Positions 26,199 through 34,337 of a stretch of 64,000 nt of DNA are shown one piece after another (positions within the stretch are counted from its first letter, which is position 1; each line of letters starts with the position of its first letter). The notes below the pieces were generated by a model. The model did no database searches. It saw only the letters and a program-made list of their open reading frames with translations, and was not told where the DNA came from. The translations under genes were made by a program, and so were the position numbers. Origin of the DNA: Phycisphaerales bacterium (GTDB lineage Bacteria; Planctomycetota; Phycisphaerae; UBA1845; Fen-1342); assembly GCA_016716475.1 (NCBI GenBank), contig JADJWG010000001.1, positions 1,426,001-1,490,000 of the forward strand, given 5' to 3'.

Positions 26199-26503
26199 AA
26201 GACTCACTGCCATTCAGCGAGCCATGCGGTGCCACGGTTGGCTGATCGACATGCCCCCCGTGGGAATCTCATACGCTCAAATTCGCGCCCAGCTCTTGGC
26301 TCAGCGGCAACGTCGATATGCACAAACTCGACTCGGAGCTCAACACGCCAGGTCATGCGGGTGGGGAAGTGGTGGCGGTGCTCGACACGAATCAACTCTA
26401 TGGCATGTCGCATTACATGGATGTCCTCCTGAAGCGGCCACGCGCACGATAGCGCGCTGGCGTGGTGGGACGGAGCGATGCTCCGTCCCACCGGCGTACC
26501 CGC
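26199..26503. other. Intergenic region between convergent prpE and rsgA
   Basis: A 305-base stretch. It contains a perfect 13-bp hairpin at 26464-26492 (listed separately) and a short plus-strand reading frame, 26318-26452, of 44 codons with protein-like composition but no identifiable family. I could not support any longer gene here. Confidence 0.5.
26464..26492. terminator. Perfect 13-bp hairpin, bidirectional terminator or dispersed repeat
   Basis: GGTGGGACGGAGC pairs exactly with GCTCCGTCCCACC around a three-base GAT loop. It sits between the convergent 3' ends of prpE and rsgA, 12 bases from the rsgA stop. No T-run follows on either strand. Such symmetric hairpins may also be mobile or dispersed repeats. 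Confidence 0.6.
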
Positions 26504-27571
26504 CTACAGCTTCCGACGTGCACGTGCCCGGCCAAGGGCACCCAGCTTCTTCCACCTTTCACGCTCCGCCATCCACAACCGCACATCGTCGCGCCGGGCC
26601 TGGTAGCTCAGCTCGCGCCCGAGCTTCACATAGCTCGCGTAACGTGCGGGGGCCAGTGTGCCGGCGGCGAGCGCCGCACGCACCGCGCAGCCCGGCTCAA
26701 CCTCGTGCCGGCAGTCGTGGAAGCGGCACTGCTCCGCGAGGGCGGTCACATCAGCGAATACCTGGTCAAGAGCGGCGGCGTCCGCCCAGAGCTGGAGCTC
26801 GCGCATGCCCGGTGTGTCGATGAGCACGCCGCCCGTGGGCAGCAGGAGCATTTCGCGCCGTGTGGTTGTGTGTCGACCGCGCTGGTCGTCCGCGCGCACC
26901 GCAGCGGTGCGCTGCCGCTCCGTACCCAGTAGCACGTTGATGAGTGACGACTTGCCCACACCGGACGATCCCAGGAGCGCGGTCGTGGTCCCTGGGCCAA
27001 GATACGGGCGCAACGCCTCGGCTCCGCGTGTCGCAGCCGCACTCACCGCAAGCACGGGGGTGCCGGGTGCGAGCCCCTCGACCGTGGCGACCCGTTCAGC
27101 GACGTTCGGGCATAGATCGGCCTTGTTCAGCACCACGACAGGTGCGGCGCCGCTCTCCCAGGCGAGCGTCAGGTAGCGCTCGATACGGCGTGGGTTGAAA
27201 TCTCCGTCCAGGCCACTGACCAGGAAGACCGTGTCCAGATTCGCGGCGATCACCTGCTCATCCGCAGCGCCCTCTCCCACGCTCCTGCGGGAGAACAGCG
27301 TCCGGCGCGGCAGCACGCTCTGAATCACGGCGCCTTCACCCTCCACGGAGGAGACGGCGACCCAGTCGCCCACCGCGGGAAAATCAGCCCGGCGCGTCGC
27401 AGCGGCACGGAGCCGTCCACTGACCCGCGCGAGTTGCTCACCGATGTCGGTAAGAATGAAGTACGCCGCACGCTCTTCGCGGGCGATGCGCGCCGGGGTG
27501 CAGCCCGGCGGCGCGAATTCGTCAAACTGCAATTTCCAGTATTCAGACCAGCCCAAGGATGTCCTATCCAT
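26504..27571 (-). CDS. rsgA: Ribosome small-subunit-dependent GTPase RsgA
   Basis: Late 30S ribosome assembly GTPase of 355 residues from the ATG at 27571 (no clear ribosome-binding site). It shows the circularly permuted GTPase order typical of RsgA: NKAD (G4) first, then the P-loop GSSGVGKSSLIN (G1), then DTPG (G3). An N-terminal OB-like domain precedes the GTPase. The C-terminal zinc finger CRFHDCRHEVEPGC follows. The 27-residue basic end (RERWKKLGALGRARARRKL) resembles that of homologues. It stands alone. Confidence 0.92.
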   Translation of the reverse strand: MDRTSLGWSEYWKLQFDEFAPPGCTPARIAREERAAYFILTDIGEQLARVSGRLRAAATRRADFPAVGDWVAVSSVEGEGAVIQSVLPRRTLFSRRSVGEGAADEQVIAANLDTVFLVSGLDGDFNPRRIERYLTLAWESGAAPVVVLNKADLCPNVAERVATVEGLAPGTPVLAVSAAATRGAEALRPYLGPGTTTALLGSSGVGKSSLINVLLGTERQRTAAVRADDQRGRHTTTRREMLLLPTGGVLIDTPGMRELQLWADAAALDQVFADVTALAEQCRFHDCRHEVEPGCAVRAALAAGTLAPARYASYVKLGRELSYQARRDDVRLWMAERERWKKLGALGRARARRKL

Positions 27572-28363
27572 CGTGGGGAAAACCTCATATGCGGCGCTCG
27601 CTGCAAGGGAGCACACCGCGGATTGTGATTCAAACGGATACCACACCGATGCTGCGCACAGGAACAGCAAGTGCGCGCGGAATCGGCACGGAAACTGGAA
27701 CGGGGAAGGCGCCTCGGGTGGGAAACTCAGACGGGTAGTGCTTGTCGGCCGTCACCGGGCGACAAGGCAGCGTTCAGGTCCGCGTCAGGCCGATACCCAC
27801 CGGGGGCGCACCACGACGATGATCGCATGATCGGCAGTCATCCGGCAGTACCTCCACTGGGGGGAACAGCATGAATACAGTCAACGCTCAATGAGAAACA
27901 CTAGCGATCGGCGCCATACACGTCAACTCGATTGCGGTGCAGCACGGATCGCCGGATTACCTGCATCTCGCCGCGGTGTCCAGCAAGGTGTGCGCATGGA
28001 TAGTTTCTGCCCAGCGCAAGATCCGACGGACAAGGCAGCGGGAACGTATTTCTCGGCCCTGGCAGGAGAGAGGGGCTGTGGCCGGGCACGTGCCGCGACG
28101 CGCTCGTGCAGTCTTATCACCGTTCTATCAGAGAATCCGGATTTCGCTTGAACCCTACCTGCCCCACTTGTTACGCTCAGATAACCTGTTTGGAGAATCG
28201 TCCCGATTCACCAAAACCTAACCTGTTGCTCGTCATAGGCGAACGCGCTGCGGGTATTTTCAGCCGCTCGACCCCGCTGGCTTGTATGGGCCGCGCCAGC
28301 GGGGAGCGTACCACTGGGAAAGAGCGGCGGTCCGGATCATCAAGCGATAATCAGGAGGCGATG
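27572..28363. other. 792-base intergenic region upstream of the PEP-CTERM gene
   Basis: No coding sequence can be supported. Several short reading frames cross it, but none has protein-like composition or a ribosome-binding site. It contains the strong hairpin at 28272-28304 in the leader of the next gene. The region is less GC-rich around 28100-28250 than its surroundings. It could hide a non-coding RNA or a decayed gene; I see neither clearly. Confidence 0.5.
28272..28304 (+). repeat. Strong hairpin in the 5' leader of the PEP-CTERM gene
   Basis: CCCCGCTGGC at 28272-28281 pairs perfectly with GCCAGCGGGG at 28295-28304 around a 13-base loop. It ends 60 bases before the start codon, with no T-run, so it is more likely an RNA structural or regulatory element than a terminator. 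Confidence 0.5.
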
Positions 28364-29011
28364 ATGAAGTGGTGGCAGCAGGGTCTTGTGTTGGCATTGG
28401 CGGCGGGTGTGGCTTCAACCGCGTTCGCGGGGATCTACATCACCGAGTGGATGTACGACGGACAGGATGGCGAGTTCATCGAATTCACGAACCTGGGCGC
28501 CGCGCCGGTCGACTTCACCGGCTGGGGCTTCGTGGACAACAATTACCCGAATCTGGAGCGACGCTTTGATCTTTCGGGCTTCGGAAACGTACAGCCCGGC
28601 GAGGCGGTGGTGCTGACCGAAGCGGCCGAAGGTGACTTCCGCTCCGCCTGGGCGCTCGATCCGGCGATCAAGGTGGTTGGCTTGCTCGGCGCAAACCAGA
28701 ACGGCTGGAACATCGGGCGCGCCGACAGCATCATCCTGCTGGACGCCAATGACAACATCGCGGATCGGCTGGACTACGGCGATCAGGCGTTCCCGGGCAG
28801 TATTCGCACACAGCGCATCAGCGGGAATCCGCTCACGCCGGCGGCGCTCGGCGCAAACGACCCGTACCTATGGGTGCTCTCGTTCGAGGGGGACGAGTAC
28901 GGCTCGTACCGCTCCGTCAGCAACGACCTCGGCAACCCCGGCTACTTTGTTCCGGAGCCGGCGGCCTTCGTGCTGTTTGCTTTAGCCGCAGGCCTGCTTC
29001 GCCGTCGCTAG
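28364..29011 (+). CDS. PEP-CTERM sorting-domain protein with lamin-tail-like domain
   Basis: A 215-residue secreted protein. The signal peptide (about residues 1-22, ending TAFA) is followed by a lamin-tail-like domain (IYITEWMYDGQDGEFIEFTN, GAAPVDFTGWGFVD, RISGNPLTP) and then a C-terminal VPEPAAFVLFALAAGLLRRR, the PEP-CTERM signal for exosortase processing. The ATG at 28364 is preferred to 28361 because AGGAGG at 28353-28358 then has a normal spacing. The protein is probably delivered to the cell surface or polysaccharide matrix; no ligand is known. Confidence 0.88.
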   Translation: MKWWQQGLVLALAAGVASTAFAGIYITEWMYDGQDGEFIEFTNLGAAPVDFTGWGFVDNNYPNLERRFDLSGFGNVQPGEAVVLTEAAEGDFRSAWALDPAIKVVGLLGANQNGWNIGRADSIILLDANDNIADRLDYGDQAFPGSIRTQRISGNPLTPAALGANDPYLWVLSFEGDEYGSYRSVSNDLGNPGYFVPEPAAFVLFALAAGLLRRR

Positions 29012-29077
29012 GAAATCAGAAGCGGGTGGGCGGCGCACTGCGTTGCCCCTGAGATGGAATGGGGGGGATCGATGCAA

Positions 29078-29122
29078 CACCGCCCGTAAGGACCGATTCC
29101 AGGTCCAGCGGGCGGTGCTTTT
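29078..29122 (+). terminator. Intrinsic terminator of the PEP-CTERM gene
   Basis: CACCGCCCG at 29078-29086 pairs with CGGGCGGTG at 29109-29117. An inner GGACC/GGTCC pair stacks within the loop. CTTTTC follows directly on the plus strand, as expected for a Rho-independent terminator. Confidence 0.7.
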
Positions 29123-29269
29123 CTGCGCGCCACCGCACCGGGGCCAGCGATGCGCGCCAGCCCAACGGCGCTGGTGCTCAGCGGGGGTTCCGTCGAAACG
29201 TGTCGGAGCCATGTGTAACGAACTTACACCCCTTGACTTCGAGCTCGACCCCATGCAATCTGTAATGAG

Positions 29270-29283
29270 TGAATAGATATTCA
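29270..29283. promoter_or_regulatory. Palindromic operator upstream of tetR
   Basis: TGAATA-GA-TATTCA is a perfect palindrome, with AT-rich imperfect extensions on both sides, 28 bases before the TetR start codon. Size, symmetry and position fit an autoregulatory TetR-family operator. Confidence 0.55.
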
Positions 29284-29311
29284 TTATTGATCGCAGTCGT
29301 GGAGGATGGGA

Positions 29312-29875
29312 ATGGCCAGGCCGGTCGAGAAACGGGAACACATCGAGCACGGCATGTTGACCGTCGTGGCCCGGAAAGGGTTGCGGGGGTCCACGATCCA
29401 GGAAATCGCGGAAGCGGCAAGTGTTTCTCCCGGCTTGCTTTATCGCTATTGGAAGAGCCGCGACGATCTCGCGGTAGAGGTCTATCGCAAGAACTACGCG
29501 GCGCTGACACAGCGGTTGGCCGGCTTGGCCTTGTCCGAGCGCGATGCGTCTCGACGGCTCGCCCTGCTCGTACGGGCCTTCCTGTCCTACGCAGACGAGC
29601 ATCCCCTCGTGCTGCGCTTCCTCCTGCTGAGTCAGCACGACTTGGCGCGATCGGTCCCGACCGAATTCGGTGTACGGGCCATGGTGGAGCGCGTCCTGCG
29701 GGATGGCGTGGAACAAGGTACCTTCCGACCTGTTCCGCCTGGACTCGGGCTTCAGTTGCTGCTGGGGCTGGTGCTCCAACCGGTGGTGGGGGTGCTGTAC
29801 GGAGACCTCCAGGGGCCCGTAAGTCAATACGGAGATGAAATTTGCGATGCATTCAACCGGTTGCTGCGGCCGTGA
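29312..29875 (+). CDS. TetR/AcrR-family transcriptional regulator
   Basis: A 187-residue TetR-type repressor. The helix-turn-helix is clear: STIQEIAEAASVSPGLLYRYWKSRDDLAVEVY (about residues 27-58). The ligand-binding C-terminal domain is not assignable. The ATG at 29312 is preferred to the one at 29306 because GGAGG at 29301-29305 abuts the earlier codon. The palindrome at 29270-29283 suggests autoregulation. The next gene is on the other strand, so its other targets are not in view. Confidence 0.87.
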   Translation: MARPVEKREHIEHGMLTVVARKGLRGSTIQEIAEAASVSPGLLYRYWKSRDDLAVEVYRKNYAALTQRLAGLALSERDASRRLALLVRAFLSYADEHPLVLRFLLLSQHDLARSVPTEFGVRAMVERVLRDGVEQGTFRPVPPGLGLQLLLGLVLQPVVGVLYGDLQGPVSQYGDEICDAFNRLLRP

Positions 29876-29889
29876 ACCCCCTGGGCTTG

Positions 29890-30465
29890 CTACGGAACGT
29901 TGGGCTCGCAGGCGTATCGTTCGCGATGATGGGCCAGCAGGACCGCATCGCGATACGCGCCGCGTTTCCAGTGGCGGTCCGGGATGCGGCCGACCTCACG
30001 ATAGCCGGCGTGCGCCAGCGCGCGCAGCGACGCCACGTTGGGCGCCATGACCTCGCTCAGCAATAGCCGTAAACCCAGCACCTCGAAGGCGTAGCGCGTA
30101 CGCACCCGGATCGCATCGGTCCCGAAACCCTGTCCCCAGAATTTCCGCCGACCGATGAGAGTGCCTGTCTGGGCGGTCCCGTGCCGGTAGTCGATCTGAT
30201 GTAGAGACGCCAAGCCGATATGTTCCTCCTCCTCGCTCAGCGTTTCGATTGCGAAGACCACGTCGGATGGGCTTGCCTGCCGGGCGTGACGCTCAAAGTA
30301 CGCCTCTTCCTGCAAGCGTGTGATCGGAAAATCACCGACCAGTGTCCATTCGGTGACATAAGGATCGTTGACCCACCGGACGCAGTTCTGAAAATGCCGG
30401 TCCCGGTCGAGCGGCACCAGGCGCACTTTCTCACCCTCCCACCCGAAATGAATCGGCGTCGTCAC
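29890..30465 (-). CDS. GNAT-family N-acetyltransferase (RimJ/RimL type)
   Basis: A 191-residue acetyltransferase of the RimJ/RimL subgroup. It has the N-terminal RLVPLDRDRH region, a GLASLHQID beta strand, the acetyl-CoA pyrophosphate loop RKFWGQGFGTDA, and the later LSEVMAPNVASLRALAHAGYREVGR segment. Substrates of this group range from ribosomal proteins to small molecules. It overlaps the 3' end of asd by four bases (ATGA type), so the two are translationally coupled, although no metabolic link is obvious. Confidence 0.87.
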   Translation of the reverse strand: MTTPIHFGWEGEKVRLVPLDRDRHFQNCVRWVNDPYVTEWTLVGDFPITRLQEEAYFERHARQASPSDVVFAIETLSEEEEHIGLASLHQIDYRHGTAQTGTLIGRRKFWGQGFGTDAIRVRTRYAFEVLGLRLLLSEVMAPNVASLRALAHAGYREVGRIPDRHWKRGAYRDAVLLAHHRERYACEPNVP

Positions 30466-31460
30466 AGCAGGAGCTCCGCGATCTGCACCGCGTTCAGGGC
30501 GGCGCCCTTCCGCAACTGGTCACCGGCACACATGAGTTGCAGCCCCCGGCCATCCGGCACACTGGGGTCACAACGCAAACGGCCGACGAGTACGTCGTCT
30601 GCCCCACTGGCCTCCAGTGGTGTCGGAAAGCGATTCGCCGCCGGTTCATCCACCAGTCTCACCCCCGGGGCGCGCGCCAGCACCGCGCGGGCGGCTTCCA
30701 CGGTCATCGGAGCAGCAAACTCGAGCGCAAAGACTTCGGTGTGGGCGCGCTTTACCGGCACGCGCATGCACGTCGGTGCGATCCGCAGGGTCGCGTCGCC
30801 GAAGATCTTGCGTGTCTCGCAGATCAGCTTCGTTTCCTCCACGTTGTAGCCGTCCGATCCGACCGCACTGTTGTGGCTGAAGACGTTGAAGGCGCACGGG
30901 ACCGGAAAAACCTCCGGGCGCGGCGGCTCCCCCGCAAGCACGGCGCGGGTCTGGGCTTCGAGCTCAGCCAAGGCGCGAGCTCCGGCACCGCTGGCCGCCT
31001 GATACGTTGCGACTACGACCCGGCGCAGTGGCACCAACTGATGCAGCGGCCACAGGACGATTGCCGCGATAATCGTCGAACAATTCGGGTTGGCGATCAA
31101 ACCGTGATGCGCGTGCGCCGCCGCAGGGTTCACCTCCGGCACAACCAGCGGCACATCCGTATCCATGCGATAAGCCGACGAGTTGTCGATGACGAGGGCC
31201 CCGGCCGCGCGAGCCAGGGGGGCAAAAGTCCGGCTGATACCGGCACCCGCTGAAAAGAATGCACAATCAACACCCACGAAAGCATCCGCAGATACTTCGG
31301 CTACCCGCGCCGGACCGTGAACACCGGCGATGCTGGCACCCGCCGAGCGCGCCGAGGCAAGGTAGCGCACCTCCTGCGCCGGAAACCCTCTTGCGCTCAG
31401 CACGGCACAGAATTCAGCCCCCACGGCACCCGTAGCGCCGACGATCGCGATTGTCCGCAC
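30462..31460 (-). CDS. asd: Aspartate-semialdehyde dehydrogenase
   Basis: Converts aspartyl phosphate to aspartate semialdehyde, feeding lysine/diaminopimelate, methionine and threonine synthesis. The GTG at 31460 with an upstream GGAG box places the NADP-binding GATGAVG at residues 8-14; total length is 332, normal for the family. The nucleophile is Cys127 in NPNCST, and the YQAASGAGARALAEL and RVPVKRAHTE (catalytic histidine) motifs are intact. The downstream GNAT gene overlaps its stop. Confidence 0.92.
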   Translation of the reverse strand: MRTIAIVGATGAVGAEFCAVLSARGFPAQEVRYLASARSAGASIAGVHGPARVAEVSADAFVGVDCAFFSAGAGISRTFAPLARAAGALVIDNSSAYRMDTDVPLVVPEVNPAAAHAHHGLIANPNCSTIIAAIVLWPLHQLVPLRRVVVATYQAASGAGARALAELEAQTRAVLAGEPPRPEVFPVPCAFNVFSHNSAVGSDGYNVEETKLICETRKIFGDATLRIAPTCMRVPVKRAHTEVFALEFAAPMTVEAARAVLARAPGVRLVDEPAANRFPTPLEASGADDVLVGRLRCDPSVPDGRGLQLMCAGDQLRKGAALNAVQIAELLL

Positions 31461-31622
31461 CGCAACAACTCCGATCCTGCAGAAATCTGCGCACCGGGCC
31501 TGGCCGGGAGGTGCTCTCCTCCGGTCCGGTGCGACGACGTATCCAGCAACCGGTGGGCATGATACCATCTTCCGGCGCACCGTCGTGCGAACTGACGGGC
31601 ATGCAGCCCACGGGAGTGAAGC

Positions 31623-32060
31623 ATGGGACGCTGGACGTACTATTCACCGTTGCTGATCGGCGTCATCCTGGTACTGTTGGTCAACGACACGATCCGGGCT
31701 GGACTCGGCACAATGGAGCCGGTCCAGCAGTGGTTGCGCGTGGCGGTGCTGGCCGTCGTGGTCGCCGTCCAGTGCCAGGTGCTGATGATTGGCGCACAGG
31801 GGGCCTTCGCCCAGGTGCTGCCCGTGCCGGGGGGGCGTTCCATCCGCGGGACCGGAGCCACCGCTGGCGGTTGGCTCCTGATCGTGTGGGTCGTGCTGAG
31901 TGTTGTGGCCGCCGTGCTCTATTCCGAGAGCGTGACCCTGGCGGCGTACATTTGCGGCGGTTCGGCGATAGCCGCACTGTTCGGATTCGGGATCGTGTAC
32001 TTCTGGAGCGTTCCGACCGCCGTCGCCGATTTCGGCACTGAACGCTACCGGCTGGATTGA
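31623..32060 (+). CDS. Hypothetical four-helix membrane protein
   Basis: No family recognised. The 145-residue product has hydrophobic segments at about residues 8-24, 40-57, 82-99 and 105-127. A GGGAG box precedes the ATG. It is followed, after 47 bases, by a WYL/TerB-like protein and then a TolB-like TPR protein, on the same strand, making a probable three-gene unit. Confidence 0.65.
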   Translation: MGRWTYYSPLLIGVILVLLVNDTIRAGLGTMEPVQQWLRVAVLAVVVAVQCQVLMIGAQGAFAQVLPVPGGRSIRGTGATAGGWLLIVWVVLSVVAAVLYSESVTLAAYICGGSAIAALFGFGIVYFWSVPTAVADFGTERYRLD

Positions 32061-32107
32061 CGGCTCCATGGCACGGGGCGCCACCCGCCCATGAGGATCC
32101 CTCCACG

Positions 32108-32686
32108 ATGAACACCGATGTCGTCCGAGCACTGGTCGAACTCGCCGAACTCAGGCGCATGGTCCGCCTGACGTATCGGCGGAGTCTCTCCGCACTCCGG
32201 CCGGACCGGCGCATCGTGGAACCGTACAGTTTCGCCCATCATTTCAACGACATCGTGCTGCGCTGTTATCAGCACGAACCCGAGGCCGGATGGCGTTTTT
32301 TGCGACTTGCCCGCATCGACGCGGTGGAGGACGGCGGACAGGCGTTTCAGCCGCGCCGTAGAATCCACCTGCCGACAGAAGAGTTTCTCCCCGAGGCCCC
32401 TGCCACCTCTTCCCCATGGACACCTGAGCTGCGGGCCTATCGGGATTTGATCTACGACGCGCTGGCCGACGGAAAACTAACCGAAGAAGAACGCCTCAGC
32501 GCCCAGCAATTCGCGCTCGAACGCGGCATTCTCCTCTCGCAATTGCGGTTCGTGCATGCCGCCGTCTTTCACGAGTGCCTGGGACTCATCCTGGAGGATG
32601 GGGAAGTGGAGGACGACGAACGCGCTCAGTTGCGATTCCTGCACCGTGTACTGACCGCCCTGGGCTGGAGTGTGTCCGAAGGATGA
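32108..32686 (+). CDS. Hypothetical protein with WYL-like and TerB-like regions
   Basis: A 192-residue soluble protein. The first half resembles a WYL-type ligand fold (RRIVEPYSFAHHFNDIVLRCYQH, then RFLRLARIDAVE). The second half is a helical region with an acidic pattern (YDALADGKLTEEERL, ILEDGEVEDDERAQL) like TerB / tellurite-resistance-type metal-binding helices. Neither assignment is certain, and no DNA-binding domain is present. The ATG at 32108 is preferred to upstream codons for its GAGG box. Its stop overlaps the next start (ATGA). Confidence 0.6.
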   Translation: MNTDVVRALVELAELRRMVRLTYRRSLSALRPDRRIVEPYSFAHHFNDIVLRCYQHEPEAGWRFLRLARIDAVEDGGQAFQPRRRIHLPTEEFLPEAPATSSPWTPELRAYRDLIYDALADGKLTEEERLSAQQFALERGILLSQLRFVHAAVFHECLGLILEDGEVEDDERAQLRFLHRVLTALGWSVSEG

Positions 32687-34308
32687 AGGCCTCGCAACAC
32701 ACGCAGGGCGGCCGCCACAAAGTGCTTACCGCGAAGGCACTCGTGTTGCTTCTGAGCTTCGTCAGCGGGTCGGCGGGCGCCCAGCCGCAGATCGTGGATT
32801 TGGAGAACTGGACGCCACCGCCTGACCCACGGCCGGTGCTGGCCATCATGGGCTTCACGGCCGCACCCGAGAGCGATGAACGCGATCTGTGGATTCCGAT
32901 CGCTTGCGAAGAACTGCTCGCCCGGCGACTGGTGCGTGCGCCGGGGGTGGTGGTCGTTCCAACCCTGCGGCTACAGCAGGCCCGGAGGGAACTGTCACTG
33001 ACGGGTGACGAGCCACCGAATTGGGGTTCCGTGGCGGAGTTGCTGGGTGCGACACATTGGCTCCGCGCAACGTGCAGCGGAACTGGAGACCAGCTTACGA
33101 TCGAGCTGCTCCTGCACGACCTGCGTCATCCGGAGGTCGTAACGGAAGTGCGGCTCCCGGCGGGTCGCCTCTTTGACCAGTTGGCGGCTGCCGTACGGTG
33201 GACCCTCGTGGCGCTGGGGGTGGGCACGGATCTGACCGAGGCGCAATGGGAGATGTTGACCGAGCCCGCTGCGCGGCGACCCGGCGCTGTGGAATACTAC
33301 GCATTGGCTGTGCAGGCGGCGCGGTCCAACGATCTGCCTGGAGCGCTGCGTTGGAGCGGGTTGGCGCTGGATGCCGATCGGCGCTTCCGGGCCGCACTTC
33401 TGTTGCGCGCGCAGCTCGAAGCACAGGTCGGTCCGGAAGGGCGCGAGGATGCCACGCGGCGGCTGCGGGTGTTGAGTGATCTGGCACGACTCGCGGACGA
33501 TCCCTTTGATCGCGTCCGCGCCGAGTTGGGCCTGAGTCTGCTGCTTCAGACTGTCGGCGGTTTCGAGGCGGCGTGTCAGCGCGCGGAAACCGCGCTGGCC
33601 CTGGCCGAGGAGTCCGGCGATGTCTACGGCCAGTTCACGGCGCTGACCGCGCTCTGCGATGCACACCTGTTACGCCCGTTTCCCGCGGACGACACGCTGA
33701 CCGTCGATCAACGGGCCGGATTCGCGCGGTACCACGCCTGGCGGGCGGTGGAGTGGCAGCTCATTCTCGTGCGAATGCTCGAAGCACGCGGAGACCTCCT
33801 CGCAGCACTGCCGGCCATCAACAAGCTGGGCCTGATATACGACCGGCTGGACGAGGCGCAACGAGCGCAGGCGCGGCACAAGCAAACGCTGGCCCTTGCC
33901 GAGCGTGTCGGCACCCGCGCGCACCAGGCCACGGCCTGGCTGTACCTCGGCCAGTGGCATCGCCGGCATGAGCAGTGGCCGGAGGCGCTCGCGGCTTTGC
34001 GCAAGTGTTTTGAACTGGCGGAGGAAGGCACGCGACCGGCCGTGCGTATGGCCATGGGTGCGGTGTACCGGTCGACGGACCGACCGCGCGAGGCACTGGT
34101 CGAGTACGAGGCCGCCTATGCGGCGCTCCGGGACGGGGACGATCTGACCAGCCAGTTCGTATGCCTGCGCGAGCTGGCCGAGGTACGTGCGGCCGTTGGG
34201 CAGCGACGCGAGGCGGCGGACGCGCTGCGGGAGGCGTTGGACATCGCGCGGGTGCTCAAGTTACCGGAGCGCGAGGAAGTGGAGCGCGAGCTGGAAGCGC
34301 TGCGCTAG
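32683..34308 (+). CDS. Secreted TolB/FlgO-like plus TPR protein
   Basis: A 541-residue protein with an N-terminal signal peptide (about residues 1-33, ending AGAQ). Residues 45-180 look like a TolB/FlgO/CsgG-type domain (LAIMGFTAAPESDERDLWIPIACEELLARRL, LGATHWLRATCSG). The rest is tetratricopeptide repeats (about six to eight), for protein-protein contacts. Translation is coupled to the previous gene by an ATGA overlap. The combination suggests a periplasmic scaffold, but its partners are unknown. Confidence 0.7.
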   Translation: MKASQHTQGGRHKVLTAKALVLLLSFVSGSAGAQPQIVDLENWTPPPDPRPVLAIMGFTAAPESDERDLWIPIACEELLARRLVRAPGVVVVPTLRLQQARRELSLTGDEPPNWGSVAELLGATHWLRATCSGTGDQLTIELLLHDLRHPEVVTEVRLPAGRLFDQLAAAVRWTLVALGVGTDLTEAQWEMLTEPAARRPGAVEYYALAVQAARSNDLPGALRWSGLALDADRRFRAALLLRAQLEAQVGPEGREDATRRLRVLSDLARLADDPFDRVRAELGLSLLLQTVGGFEAACQRAETALALAEESGDVYGQFTALTALCDAHLLRPFPADDTLTVDQRAGFARYHAWRAVEWQLILVRMLEARGDLLAALPAINKLGLIYDRLDEAQRAQARHKQTLALAERVGTRAHQATAWLYLGQWHRRHEQWPEALAALRKCFELAEEGTRPAVRMAMGAVYRSTDRPREALVEYEAAYAALRDGDDLTSQFVCLRELAEVRAAVGQRREAADALREALDIARVLKLPEREEVERELEALR

Positions 34309-34310
34309 AA

Positions 34311-34335
34311 GTCCGCCGCTAGATATGCGGCGGAC
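34311..34335. terminator. Bidirectional hairpin terminator
   Basis: GTCCGCCGC at 34311-34319 pairs perfectly with GCGGCGGAC at 34327-34335 around a seven-base loop, precisely between the two convergent stop codons (34308 and 34338). T-runs are absent. Confidence 0.5.
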
Positions 34336-34337
34336 GG

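Larger units (their letters stand above)
29012..29311. other. Intergenic region between PEP-CTERM gene and tetR
   Basis: Contains the terminator hairpin at 29078-29122 and the tetR operator palindrome at 29270-29283. A TTGACT at 29233-29238 could be a -35 box for tetR; no well-spaced -10 is clear, TGTAAT at 29261 being 22 bases away. Confidence 0.5.

Noticed and set aside
28106..28363. Longer N-terminus for the PEP-CTERM gene
   Set aside because: The extension would precede the signal peptide by 86 residues, and the AGGAGG at 28353 fixes the start at 28364.
31461..31580. ATG-initiated longer form of asd from 31580
   Set aside because: It would add 40 residues before the nucleotide-binding strand; the GTG at 31460 with a GGAG box gives the family's usual start.
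31623..34308. Phage-defence system built on the WYL/TerB-like protein
   Set aside because: No nuclease, ATPase, helicase, toxin or retron-like gene is present, and no mobile-element features flank it.
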